Positions 34,625-42,594 of a stretch of DNA of 64,000 bases are shown here, piece after piece. Every line of letters begins with the position of its first letter. Position 1 is the first letter of the stretch. Source of the stretch: an uncultured Coriobacteriaceae bacterium (lineage in GTDB: Bacteria > Actinomycetota > Coriobacteriia > Coriobacteriales > Eggerthellaceae); NCBI GenBank assembly GCA_937937585.1, contig CALDCB010000007.1, positions 186,001 through 250,000 on the forward strand, read 5' to 3'. The notes beneath the pieces were generated by a model. The model had not been told where the DNA came from. It was given only the letters and a program-made list of their open reading frames with translations, and ran no database searches. Made by a program: the position numbers and the translations under genes.

Positions 34625-35590
34625 TTAAGCCGGGTTCTCGTGGATCATGATGTGCTTCACCGTGGGGAAATTCTTCTCGACGGCGTTATGAGTTGCTTCG
34701 GCGATAGCATGCGCTTTGAAGAGCGTCTGGTTGCCGTCTACTGCGATGTCGACATCGACGTAGATCTTGTTGCCGAACTGGCGCGTGTGCAGCTTGTCGA
34801 TGCAAATAACCCCGTCTTGTTCTTCGATGCAGGTGCGGATCTGGTTCTCGATGCTTTTCTCGCACGGTGTGTCAGTGACCTTGTTGATGGCGCTGGAGAC
34901 AACGTCGTAGGCTACTTTCAATATGACGATGCAGATGACGATAGAGGCTATGGGATCGCAGATGGGCACGCCCAGCATCGATCCTCCAATGCCTAGCAGA
35001 GCGCCGATCGATGACAAGGCGTCTGAGCGATGATGCCATGCGTCGGCCATGAACGCATCGGAGTCAAGCACGCGTGCCCAATGGCGCGTCCACCAAAACA
35101 TCGCCTCCTTCAAGGCAATGCTGACCGCCGCTGCCGAAAGGGCAAGAAGCGTGGGCGATGGTGCGGTAAGGAATGCGCCCGTCGAGATGGACCGGATGCT
35201 TGCCAAGCCGATGCCAGCGCCGGTGACGGCAAGGATGAGGCCAAGCGCCAGGGAGGCGATGCTCTCGAAGCGCTCGTGACCGTAGGGATGCGAAGCGTCA
35301 GCCGCACGTTTCGAGAGCTTGACGCCAACGAACGCAATGGCGGTGGCCAGCACGTCGGAAAGGGAATGGACGGCATCCGAGATCATTGCCGCAGAGTTGC
35401 CGAAGATGCCGGCGAACAGCTTGAATGCCGACAAGGCGACGTTTCCGCTCACGCCGACCACGGCAAGTTTCGCGGCGATTCGCTCGGTTTCCTTCTCGGA
35501 CAAACTGCCGTTGTCGTCGGAGTTGCTCTTCTTCGGGCTGTGAGTTTTAAGGGCGTTTGCGCCCGATGAGAAATATCCGCTAGATGCCAT
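34625..35590 (-). CDS. cation diffusion facilitator (CDF) family metal exporter
   Basis: This 321-residue transporter has six membrane helices and a C-terminal cytoplasmic ferredoxin-like domain (VKHIMIHENPA end). Helix 2 carries ISDAVHSLSDV and helix 5 DAWHHRSDALSS, so the metal site is of the His/Asp-His/Asp type common in Zn, Cd or Co/Ni exporters, unlike the Asp-rich Mn type. HPYGHERFES is a further family signature. ATG 35590 follows GAGGG. An RNA with its own terminator lies in the upstream region, suggesting metal-responsive control. Confidence 0.92.
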   Translation of the reverse strand: MASSGYFSSGANALKTHSPKKSNSDDNGSLSEKETERIAAKLAVVGVSGNVALSAFKLFAGIFGNSAAMISDAVHSLSDVLATAIAFVGVKLSKRAADASHPYGHERFESIASLALGLILAVTGAGIGLASIRSISTGAFLTAPSPTLLALSAAAVSIALKEAMFWWTRHWARVLDSDAFMADAWHHRSDALSSIGALLGIGGSMLGVPICDPIASIVICIVILKVAYDVVSSAINKVTDTPCEKSIENQIRTCIEEQDGVICIDKLHTRQFGNKIYVDVDIAVDGNQTLFKAHAIAEATHNAVEKNFPTVKHIMIHENPA

Positions 35591-35688
35591 GATCAAACCC
35601 TCTTCGAAGTCGTGGTTGTCGTTACAGCCTTTGCCAATCGCGTCGATTCACGAATCGCATTCGAAGCCGCCGCATGAAATCGGGCAAC

Positions 35689-35857
35689 AAAAAACGCGCT
35701 TGCGGAACCGGCAACTGTCCCACAAGCGCGCGTGCACTTGCTGTCTGCTTATCGCAGACCCGACTCCATGGCTAATGCCACGGTCTGATCAGATTGCGCT
35801 GTTGAGCTCGCGTCCGTCGGGCAAAGCCGACCGCAACGCAATGCAGTGCAAAGAGCG
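35689..35857 (-). ncRNA. candidate ~170-nt structured RNA or attenuator leader upstream of the CDF exporter
   Basis: On the minus strand a promoter (see 35864-35892) would start an RNA near 35857. It ends in a hairpin with arms CGCGCTTG (35730-35723) and CAAGCGCG (35702-35695, one base off), followed by TTTTTT (35694-35689). Internal helices include ATTGCG/CGCAAT, GTCGG/CCGAC, TGCACT/AGTGCA and CAGACC/GGTCTG. The CDF start is 100 bases further on. It may be a metal-sensing leader with terminator, or a free sRNA such as 6S; no class was matched. Confidence 0.5.
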
Positions 35858-35863
35858 ATTCGC

Positions 35864-35892
35864 ATAGTACTCGCATATCCCAAGTATGTCAT
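35864..35892 (-). promoter_or_regulatory. promoter for the RNA upstream of the CDF exporter
   Basis: On the minus strand ATGACA (35892-35887), a 17-base spacer and TACTAT (35869-35864). Good match to the housekeeping consensus. Confidence 0.6.
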
Positions 35893-35952
35893 CAGTAACA
35901 TGAAGGTGATGTGAACGCCCTTTTCAGCGCGTTCACTTGTGTTGCAAGGCGG

Positions 35953-38922
35953 TTAACCAAGCAGGTTGATTGCTTCAAGCGGTGTTTTAGCCGACTCGAT
36001 GATCTCCTTGTTGCCGAACACGCAGACGAGCTTCTTGTCGGCCGTTGCTTGAACGGCACCGGAAAGCCCCCTGATGGTGTCGACACTGGCCTCGATGATC
36101 TGGCTGCGGGTAAGAGCACGCTGGTCGGTGGGGATGCCTGCGAAGTACTGGCCGGCCTGGCGACGGGCGAGATCGCGTGCCTTCTTCGGGGTGTCGAAGC
36201 CGGCAGTCGAGCTGACGACGAAGCCGTCCATCTCGGTTTTCGAGGGGTTGAATGCGCGAAGATACGCAGCAGATTGTTCGAATCGCTCGATTGTTTCGTC
36301 GATATGCGGGTCACGATACGAATAGAAGCGCATATTGCCCGAGTACGTGGCGCCGAACCCCACGCCGTAAGCACCGCCCTTGACGCGCACTTCGTTCCAC
36401 AGGAAATCGTAGGTGAGCGCGCGGGAGGCGACGGCCCAAGCTCCGGTGTAAGGTTGGTTCAGAAGGCGACGATCGTAACCGACCGACGAGTAGGTGACGT
36501 CGGAGGGCACGATGAAGGCTTCGTTACGTGCGACGGGGGCCGGAACGATAAGTTTCTTCTGCGTATCAGCTGCTGAGAAGGCGCCGGCGCAACAGCGTGA
36601 ATCTTCTGCCCAAAACGATGCGATTGCCTCGTCGGAGCCGGTAAGGCTGATTACGCAAGCGTCATCGGCGAACAGGCGTGCGGCAAGACCCGAAAGGATA
36701 GCCGGGAGGTCCGTGGACTTTTCTTCCCAGTTTTCTAGAAGGTCCTTAGCAAAGCGGTAGAAGTCGACGTTGGAGAGCTGCTCGAGGATCAGGCCCGCAC
36801 GGCTGTAGTACGACCTGACGCGCGCCATGGCCCTGCTGTGGCCGGCACCCGCGAAGCTCTGCTCGAGATAGATGACGTTTTGTGCCACCAGGTCGCGGAT
36901 CTTGGCCGTGTCCGTGAAGTCGGTTTCGTGCATGATCTCGCGCGGAAGGGTTGCAAGCCAGGCTGCGTTCGATTCGAGGGCGCTCGACGATACGACGAAC
37001 TTCAGGTCGGTGACCGCAGGGTCGTCTGCGCGCTCGTACAGGTCGGTGAAGAACGAAAGATTGCCAAGCTTCCCCTGAACAAGCGTGTCGATCTCGGCTG
37101 CGCTGTGATGTGCGGTGCCCAGTTTTCCCAGCACAAGCGCAAGGAGGCTGACGTAAGGGAGCTCTTCGAAGCTTACGCGCGTGGCGTCGAAGTAACGGTA
37201 GGCATAGGCGATGCCGTGGGTTTGAATATGGTGGCGCAGACAGCGCATCGGCGTATCGTCAACGACGTGAAGCGGGGTTTCGACGGGGGCATCGTCGATA
37301 TCATGCGTGGTAAGGCGGGGAAGGGTTGCCTTGGCTTCGTCGCTGTCGGGCGCCATCTGCATCTCGCGCAAAACGTCCACCTCTTCTGCGATGGCGTTGA
37401 GGTCGGCTTCGGACATCGAGGCCTGCAGGGCGTCAAGCTGTGTGCGCAGCACGTTGTCGTCATCGGACTGCGTGGGAACGACGGCGACGCTTGCGCGATG
37501 GTTATTTTGCAGGAACAGGCTGCGGGCCAGATCGTCGAAGTAGGCACCCTCAAGCGCCTCGCGCAGGAAACGGAAGTCGTCCTCGTAGCGAAGGTAAGTG
37601 GTGGCCAGGCTGTCGTCGTAAAGCCAGCCGGCCAAGCAGTTCATGGCATGGGCGACGCCGTCGGCGAGGCCGAAATCGTGTTCACGCATGACGAATTCCT
37701 CGTGCGAGATGGCGGCCTCGACAAGATCCTTGTTCAGACCGGCGTCAAGAAGCTTCGTGATCTCGCGCTCGATGGTGGGAACGAGATCGGCGGCGGTTTC
37801 GTCCTGCTGCTTCTTCAGCTGAATCACGACGAAGGGTTGCTTCATGGCGTCGGCAACGAACGCGCTGACATCTTCAGCGATACCGGAGTCAAGCATGGCG
37901 CGCTTCATCGGGGCTTCGTTGCTTCCGAATAGGGCATCAAGCAGGATATCGGTTGCCATGACGCGCGTGCGTTGGCTTGCGTCGCCAATGACGAAGCCCG
38001 CGCCAGCCACGGCGTTCTCGGGTGCGGTGCGCATGGTCTTCGTCAGACCGAGGTTGCAAACGGGTGCCTGCGTTTCGATGGCGCGCGGCAAAAGCGGATC
38101 GGCGCCTGCTTCGCGGCGCTCTTCCTGGTTGCGAAGCTCTTCTTCGTGCACGGGTATGAAGTACCGCTTGTCAAGCCATGCAAGGGCACGTTCGATGTCG
38201 AGATCGCCGTAAAGCACGGTGTAACTGTTGGAAAGCTGATAGTGGCGACGATGCTCGTCAAGGTAGCCTTCATAGGTGAGCGTGGGGATGCCCTCGGGCG
38301 TGCCGCCCGACTCGAATGCGTAGGCGGTGTCAGGGAAAAGCGCCTTTTGCAGCTCGTCGTAAAGCACCGAGGACGAGTCGGACAGCGCGCCTTTCATCTC
38401 GTTGAATACGACGCCGTTGTACACCAGCTTCCGCGCGGGGTCTTGGCCTTCCTGCGCTTCCGCCTCTTCCAGCTCGTAGTGCCAGCCTTCTTGCTCGAAG
38501 ACGGCCTTCTTATGGTAAATGGCGGGATGGAAGACCGCGTCAAGGTACACGTCCATCAGGTTGAACAGGTCCTGTTCGTTGGTGGACGCAACGGGGTACA
38601 TGGTTTTGTCGGAGAAGGTCATGGCGTTCAGGAACGTCTGCATCGAGCTTTTCAGCAGGTCGACGAAGGGCTCCTTCACGGGGAACTTGTCGGAGCCGCA
38701 TAGCACCGAGTGCTCAAGGATATGGAAGACGCCCGTGTCGTCTTGCGGGGGCGTGCGGAATGCGATGGAGAACGCCTTGTTCGCGTCGTCGTTCGCAAGG
38801 TGCATGAGCTTCGCGCCGGAAAGCTCATGCTTCAGGATGAACGCAGTGCCGTTGATTTCGGGAAGGGGTTGGACGTCGGTGACGACGAAGCCGTGCACGC
38901 GTTGGTTAAGGGACAGTTCCAT
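35953..38922 (-). CDS. M16C-family insulinase-type metallopeptidase (presequence protease-like)
   Basis: This 989-residue peptidase has the inverted zinc motif HILEH at residues 67-71, followed by SVLCGSDKFPVKEPFVDLLKSS and a distal Glu region, and a second M16 half with VRVKGGAYGVGFGATY. Length and order match the M16C (PreP/Cym1-like) group, clam-shell oligopeptidases. GAAAGG precedes the ATG. No signal peptide, so cytoplasmic. A perfect 8-bp hairpin (35911-35936) lies just after the stop. Confidence 0.92.
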   Translation of the reverse strand: MELSLNQRVHGFVVTDVQPLPEINGTAFILKHELSGAKLMHLANDDANKAFSIAFRTPPQDDTGVFHILEHSVLCGSDKFPVKEPFVDLLKSSMQTFLNAMTFSDKTMYPVASTNEQDLFNLMDVYLDAVFHPAIYHKKAVFEQEGWHYELEEAEAQEGQDPARKLVYNGVVFNEMKGALSDSSSVLYDELQKALFPDTAYAFESGGTPEGIPTLTYEGYLDEHRRHYQLSNSYTVLYGDLDIERALAWLDKRYFIPVHEEELRNQEERREAGADPLLPRAIETQAPVCNLGLTKTMRTAPENAVAGAGFVIGDASQRTRVMATDILLDALFGSNEAPMKRAMLDSGIAEDVSAFVADAMKQPFVVIQLKKQQDETAADLVPTIEREITKLLDAGLNKDLVEAAISHEEFVMREHDFGLADGVAHAMNCLAGWLYDDSLATTYLRYEDDFRFLREALEGAYFDDLARSLFLQNNHRASVAVVPTQSDDDNVLRTQLDALQASMSEADLNAIAEEVDVLREMQMAPDSDEAKATLPRLTTHDIDDAPVETPLHVVDDTPMRCLRHHIQTHGIAYAYRYFDATRVSFEELPYVSLLALVLGKLGTAHHSAAEIDTLVQGKLGNLSFFTDLYERADDPAVTDLKFVVSSSALESNAAWLATLPREIMHETDFTDTAKIRDLVAQNVIYLEQSFAGAGHSRAMARVRSYYSRAGLILEQLSNVDFYRFAKDLLENWEEKSTDLPAILSGLAARLFADDACVISLTGSDEAIASFWAEDSRCCAGAFSAADTQKKLIVPAPVARNEAFIVPSDVTYSSVGYDRRLLNQPYTGAWAVASRALTYDFLWNEVRVKGGAYGVGFGATYSGNMRFYSYRDPHIDETIERFEQSAAYLRAFNPSKTEMDGFVVSSTAGFDTPKKARDLARRQAGQYFAGIPTDQRALTRSQIIEASVDTIRGLSGAVQATADKKLVCVFGNKEIIESAKTPLEAINLLG

Positions 38923-39040
38923 GAAATGCCTTTCGGAGATCGTGGGTGATTGCCGAATGTGTCGCGTCGATTATCCCACGATCGCCGTTCATCGCGCGTG
39001 AATATTATCTGTGCCGCCTATAAGCCAAATGCTTCTCAAC

Positions 39041-39046
39041 TATAAT
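39041..39046 (+). promoter_or_regulatory. TATAAT -10 element
   Basis: Perfect TATAAT about 90 bases before the small anchored protein gene. -35 not clear. Confidence 0.35.
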
Positions 39047-39135
39047 TTATAGGATCGTTTTCGCAGATAACGGGGGTTCCGTTTTAGGGTTTCGCCTGTT
39101 CCTGCGAACATTTGAATCGAAAGGAAGGGGCCGTT

Positions 39136-39489
39136 GTGACTGAGGTAAGTGGCTTCAAGCATATTTCCGTCTCGACGGACTCCGATGATGACGTGGTGAT
39201 TTGGGCCGGCACGGACGCCGAGGGCGCTTCCTTGGAAGTGCCCGACAGCGTCCAAATCCAAAACGCCGGCGCCGAACCAGCTTTGAAAGAGTCGAACGAC
39301 AGCGTCAAGCCCGCGTCGGCGCCCGTTGAACGTACTGCGCAGCCGGCTGTCAAAGACCTGGGCTATCGTGAGACCACGCTTGACGATTTGAAGTCCGAGC
39401 CCATGTCCAAGACCCAGAAGATCATCATCGCGTGCGCCATCGCCGCCGTTGCGGCGGCGGTCGTGTACTACTTCGTGTTCATGCGCTAG
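39136..39489 (+). CDS. small tail-anchored membrane protein
   Basis: This 117-residue acidic protein has a C-terminal hydrophobic helix (about 93-114, IIIACAIAAVAAAVVYYFVF). GTG 39136 follows AAGGAAGGGG by six bases. No family recognised. The next gene, 70 bases downstream, encodes another single-span protein with an acidic cytoplasmic part, so the two may work together. Confidence 0.6.
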   Translation: MTEVSGFKHISVSTDSDDDVVIWAGTDAEGASLEVPDSVQIQNAGAEPALKESNDSVKPASAPVERTAQPAVKDLGYRETTLDDLKSEPMSKTQKIIIACAIAAVAAAVVYYFVFMR

Positions 39490-39559
39490 GGCGTAGGCCT
39501 TCGCGCTAAACAACGCGCCAGCATTTCAATTACCGTAAAAGGCAACGAGGAGAGAATCG

Positions 39560-41044
39560 ATGAACGAAAACGAAGAAGAGATCTCCAACGACCGTGAAGA
39601 CGCTCCTGCCAAGGGGCGCTCGTTCGGCAAGGCAAACGAATACGACAACCCCATCGGCCTGACTCAGGCCTTCGCGCCGATTGGCTTCGCTGACAACGGC
39701 GAGGGCGATCCGTGGGATCGTGCTTGGTCGAATGCGCCTCAAGGCGACTCTGATGGGTGGGATCAGATCGTTCCCGATGACGACACCCCTAACGATTGGT
39801 GCGAACCTGATGACGGCGAGTTTTCGCAGGAAGACGAAGATGCCCGCCGTCGCGCCCGTCCGCGCAGGGAGCATCACACCATCGTCGAGTACGACGACAT
39901 TCCCGACGACCAGTACGCGGCTGCCGCCGCCGGCAGTCTTTTCAACGAGGGAGCCGCCGCCGCGCTAGCCGCCGAGAAGGCTGCCCGTGCGGAAGGTGCC
40001 GATGCTTACGAGGCCGCCCGTGCCGCCGCTGCAGCCGGCGCGGCAGTCGAGGACGCCGAACAGCGCGAGCTTGGCGACCATGCTGCCGACTCTGCCGACA
40101 GGGCAGCGGGTTACGTTGCCGATGACGGTGACGATTTCCCCGACATGGTCGACTCCATGGAGCCCGCCGCTGCGCCGCCTGTTCTTTTCGACGAGCCCAA
40201 GAAAGAGAAGGTCAGGGGCAAGGCCGGCCGCGGCAAGCACGCGTCGGGCTTGAAGGAGCTTTCGGTTCACGAGCGCAAGTCGCGCAAGGTTCGCAAGACC
40301 CTGCTCATCGTCATCGCAGTGTTTGTCGTGCTCATCGCGGCTCTGTGCTATTTCGCCTTCCATCTGTTCACCACCAGTCAGACCGTTGCCGTCCAGCAGA
40401 TCAGCAAGGCTGCGTCGACGAACAGCACCGATATCCAAAGCGAATCCACGTCCGACTCAACGACTGCGGTTGCCAAGAAGACCGACGTTCCCGACCTTGC
40501 AGCGCTTTTGGGTAAAACCCAGGACGAGGCCGTTACGGCGCTTGCTCATGGCGCCCAGGTGCGCGAATCCCGCGACGTGAACGACGAGGGCAGCCCCATC
40601 AAGAAGTCGGTCACGGTTGCTTTGACTGACGAACCTGCCGACACGAAGACGGGCACGCCGACGGTTTACCTCAGCCTGAACGAGGAGGGCAAGATCATCC
40701 AGGCTGGTTATTCCACCTCGACGTCCTCCCTTGGCTACGGCGCGTACAGCTTCACCGACATGGTCGAGCAGAATCATGTGGTCGAGCGCACGCTGCAGGA
40801 GGCAAACGTCATGGTGAACGAGGGTGCTGCGGTTCTGCCTAAAGACAAGATGGAGTACTCCACCTATGCTTCCGACGGCACCACCCTTACGCGTGAGCGC
40901 TATTCCTTCAGCGGCGACGTCGATGTAAACGGCCAGCCTTGCACGTGGTCGAGCGTTCTTTCGTACGACTACTCCAACGCGAACCTCACGGGCAACCTTG
41001 CCAACACCGTGCGCGTCATCTACGTCTACGTCTCAACGAAGTAG
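39560..41044 (+). CDS. single-span membrane protein with acidic N-terminus and extracellular PASTA-like region
   Basis: This 494-residue protein has an acidic, Ala-rich cytoplasmic region to about 235, including YAAAAAGSLFNEGAAAALAAE, then a basic stop-transfer and one helix (about 246-270), and an extracellular part. The segment VPDLAALLGKTQDEAVTAL resembles a PASTA start, which often binds cell-wall muropeptides. AACGAGGAGAG precedes the ATG. Function unknown; a wall-sensing role is inference. Confidence 0.65.
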   Translation: MNENEEEISNDREDAPAKGRSFGKANEYDNPIGLTQAFAPIGFADNGEGDPWDRAWSNAPQGDSDGWDQIVPDDDTPNDWCEPDDGEFSQEDEDARRRARPRREHHTIVEYDDIPDDQYAAAAAGSLFNEGAAAALAAEKAARAEGADAYEAARAAAAAGAAVEDAEQRELGDHAADSADRAAGYVADDGDDFPDMVDSMEPAAAPPVLFDEPKKEKVRGKAGRGKHASGLKELSVHERKSRKVRKTLLIVIAVFVVLIAALCYFAFHLFTTSQTVAVQQISKAASTNSTDIQSESTSDSTTAVAKKTDVPDLAALLGKTQDEAVTALAHGAQVRESRDVNDEGSPIKKSVTVALTDEPADTKTGTPTVYLSLNEEGKIIQAGYSTSTSSLGYGAYSFTDMVEQNHVVERTLQEANVMVNEGAAVLPKDKMEYSTYASDGTTLTRERYSFSGDVDVNGQPCTWSSVLSYDYSNANLTGNLANTVRVIYVYVSTK

Positions 41045-41103
41045 GGCAGATGGGCCGGTATCGCGGTTCGTTTGGAAATTGTGAATGTGAACGATACGCC
41101 CGC

Positions 41104-41131
41104 TTGCCTTTGGCGGCGGGCGTGCTATTAT
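41104..41131 (+). promoter_or_regulatory. promoter of infC-rpmI-rplT
   Basis: TTGCCT (41104-41109), 16 bases, then TATTAT (41126-41131). The transcript leader would be about 195 bases. A hairpin CGCCCGC/GCGGGCG (41098-41123) overlaps the -35 and may end the upstream transcript. Confidence 0.55.
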
Positions 41132-41261
41132 ATTCAAGCTGTTTAATCAAGTGAGGCTCATTGAACGAGCTTCCACCTGGTTCGGTGCTTTAAGGCCGAT
41201 GGGTACGTTGAATATCATGCAGTGTCGCTTTGTGCGATGTCACGCAGATTGATTTCGTTCG

Positions 41262-41288
41262 CCCGTTGCCTTGCAGCGGGTTTTTTTT
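41262..41288 (+). terminator. intrinsic terminator inside the infC leader (attenuator)
   Basis: CCCGTT/AGCGGG with a 7-base loop is followed by eight T residues (41281-41288). It lies about 43 bases before infC and well after its promoter. Readthrough must be controlled, as in other IF3/L20-regulated leaders. Confidence 0.75.
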
Positions 41289-41331
41289 GTTGGTGCGCGA
41301 AAGCGCAGTGAATTAACAGGAGGTGAGCGCG

Positions 41332-41928
41332 ATAGCAGCTCAGGAGCCCAGGCTCAACGGCGAGATCTCCGTTCGCGAGTGTCGCCTCATCGGCTACGAC
41401 GGCTCGCAGTTGGGTATCTATCCCACGCAGCAGGCTCGTCGCATCGCCGAGGATCAGGGTCTCGACCTTGTCGAAATCGCCCCGAACGCCCAGCCGCCCG
41501 TTTGCCGCATCATGGATTACGGCAAATACAAGTACGATCAGGCTATCAAGGCGAAACAGGCGCGTAAGAACCAGAGCAAGATCGAAACCAAGGAAATGAA
41601 GTTCCGCCCGAAGATCGATGTGGGTGACTACACCACGAAGAAGAAGCACGTCCTGCGCTTCCTCTCCGAGGGCAACAAGGTCAAGATCACGATCATGTTC
41701 CGCGGTCGTGAAATGGCCCACCCCGATCAGGGTCTCTCTATTCTCGAGCGACTTGCTGACGACCTGAAGGACGTAGCAGTCATCGAGAGCGCCCCCAAGA
41801 TGGAGGGTCGCAACATGCACATGCTCATCGCTCCCTTGCCGACGGCGGTGAAGAAGAAGGACGTTAAAGCCGGCAAGAAAAATAAGAAGCAAGAGGCCGA
41901 TATGGCTGAAGAAGGAAAGGACGAATAA
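41332..41928 (+). CDS. infC: translation initiation factor IF-3, probable AUA start codon
   Basis: This 198-residue IF3 begins at ATA 41332: AGGAGGTG (41318-41325) is eight bases upstream, ideal for that codon, while the nearby GTG at 41323 lies inside the Shine-Dalgarno. infC uses rare start codons (AUU in E. coli) as an autoregulatory device, since IF3 rejects them. N-terminal NGEISVRECRLIGYDGSQLGI, linker KYDQAIKAKQARKNQ and C-terminal FRPKIDVGDYTTKKKH are normal. A 25-residue Lys-rich tail is extra. infC, rpmI and rplT form the standard operon. Confidence 0.93.
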   Translation: MAAQEPRLNGEISVRECRLIGYDGSQLGIYPTQQARRIAEDQGLDLVEIAPNAQPPVCRIMDYGKYKYDQAIKAKQARKNQSKIETKEMKFRPKIDVGDYTTKKKHVLRFLSEGNKVKITIMFRGREMAHPDQGLSILERLADDLKDVAVIESAPKMEGRNMHMLIAPLPTAVKKKDVKAGKKNKKQEADMAEEGKDE

Positions 41929-42125
41929 TGCCCAAGATGAAGACCCATCGCGGTTTTGCAAAGCGCTTCCGTGTGACCGGTTCCGGTAAGATCATGCGTT
42001 CCAAGGCTTACAAGAGCCACATCATGACCAAGAAGAGCCAGAAGCGTAAGCGTAACTTCCGTCACGAGACCGAAGTTGCCCCCGCGGATCGTCGCGTCAT
42101 CGCTCGTAACCTCGGCCTTCGCTAA
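41928..42125 (+). CDS. rpmI: ribosomal protein bL35
   Basis: This 65-residue basic protein begins MPKMKTHRGFAKRFRVTGSG, typical of L35. The ATG shares one base with the infC stop (TAATG). Confidence 0.96.
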   Translation: MPKMKTHRGFAKRFRVTGSGKIMRSKAYKSHIMTKKSQKRKRNFRHETEVAPADRRVIARNLGLR

Positions 42126-42156
42126 TCCGGCCGATATCTGATAAAGGAGATTCAAC

Positions 42157-42513
42157 ATGCCTCGTGTAAAGCGCGCAGTTAACGCCCATAAGAAGCGTCG
42201 TACCGTCCTCGGCCGTGCAAAGGGCTACTATGGTGCAAAGTCCCGTACCTACACCAAGGCCAAGGAGCAGGTGCAGCATTCGCTTCAGTACCAGTATCGC
42301 GATCGCCGCAACAAGAAGCGTGAGATCCGCAGCCTGTGGATCACTCGCATCAACGCCGCTGCCCGTATGAACGGTATGTCTTACAGCGTGTTCATGAACG
42401 GCCTGAACAAGGCTGGCGTTGTGCTTGACCGCAAGGTCCTCGCCGACATGGCTGTCAGCGATCCCGCTGCTTTTGCTAAGCTGGTCGAGGTTGCCAAGAA
42501 GGCTCTCGCTTAA
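42157..42513 (+). CDS. rplT: ribosomal protein bL20
   Basis: This 118-residue protein has the L20 start PRVKRAVNAHKKRRTVLGRAK and RDRRNKKREIRSLWITRINAA. AAAGGAG precedes the ATG. In other bacteria L20 binds the operon leader and represses translation. Confidence 0.97.
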   Translation: MPRVKRAVNAHKKRRTVLGRAKGYYGAKSRTYTKAKEQVQHSLQYQYRDRRNKKREIRSLWITRINAAARMNGMSYSVFMNGLNKAGVVLDRKVLADMAVSDPAAFAKLVEVAKKALA

Positions 42514-42542
42514 TTAAAAGCGCTCGTCATTGCAAGTTTTCT

Positions 42543-42573
42543 AACCGCCCGCGATTCTGTGGGCGGTTTTTTC
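42543..42573 (+). terminator. terminator of infC-rpmI-rplT
   Basis: AACCGCCC/GGGCGGTT hairpin and TTTTTT. Confidence 0.92.
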
Positions 42574-42594
42574 TTAGTGCGAAGAGGTTCTTCC

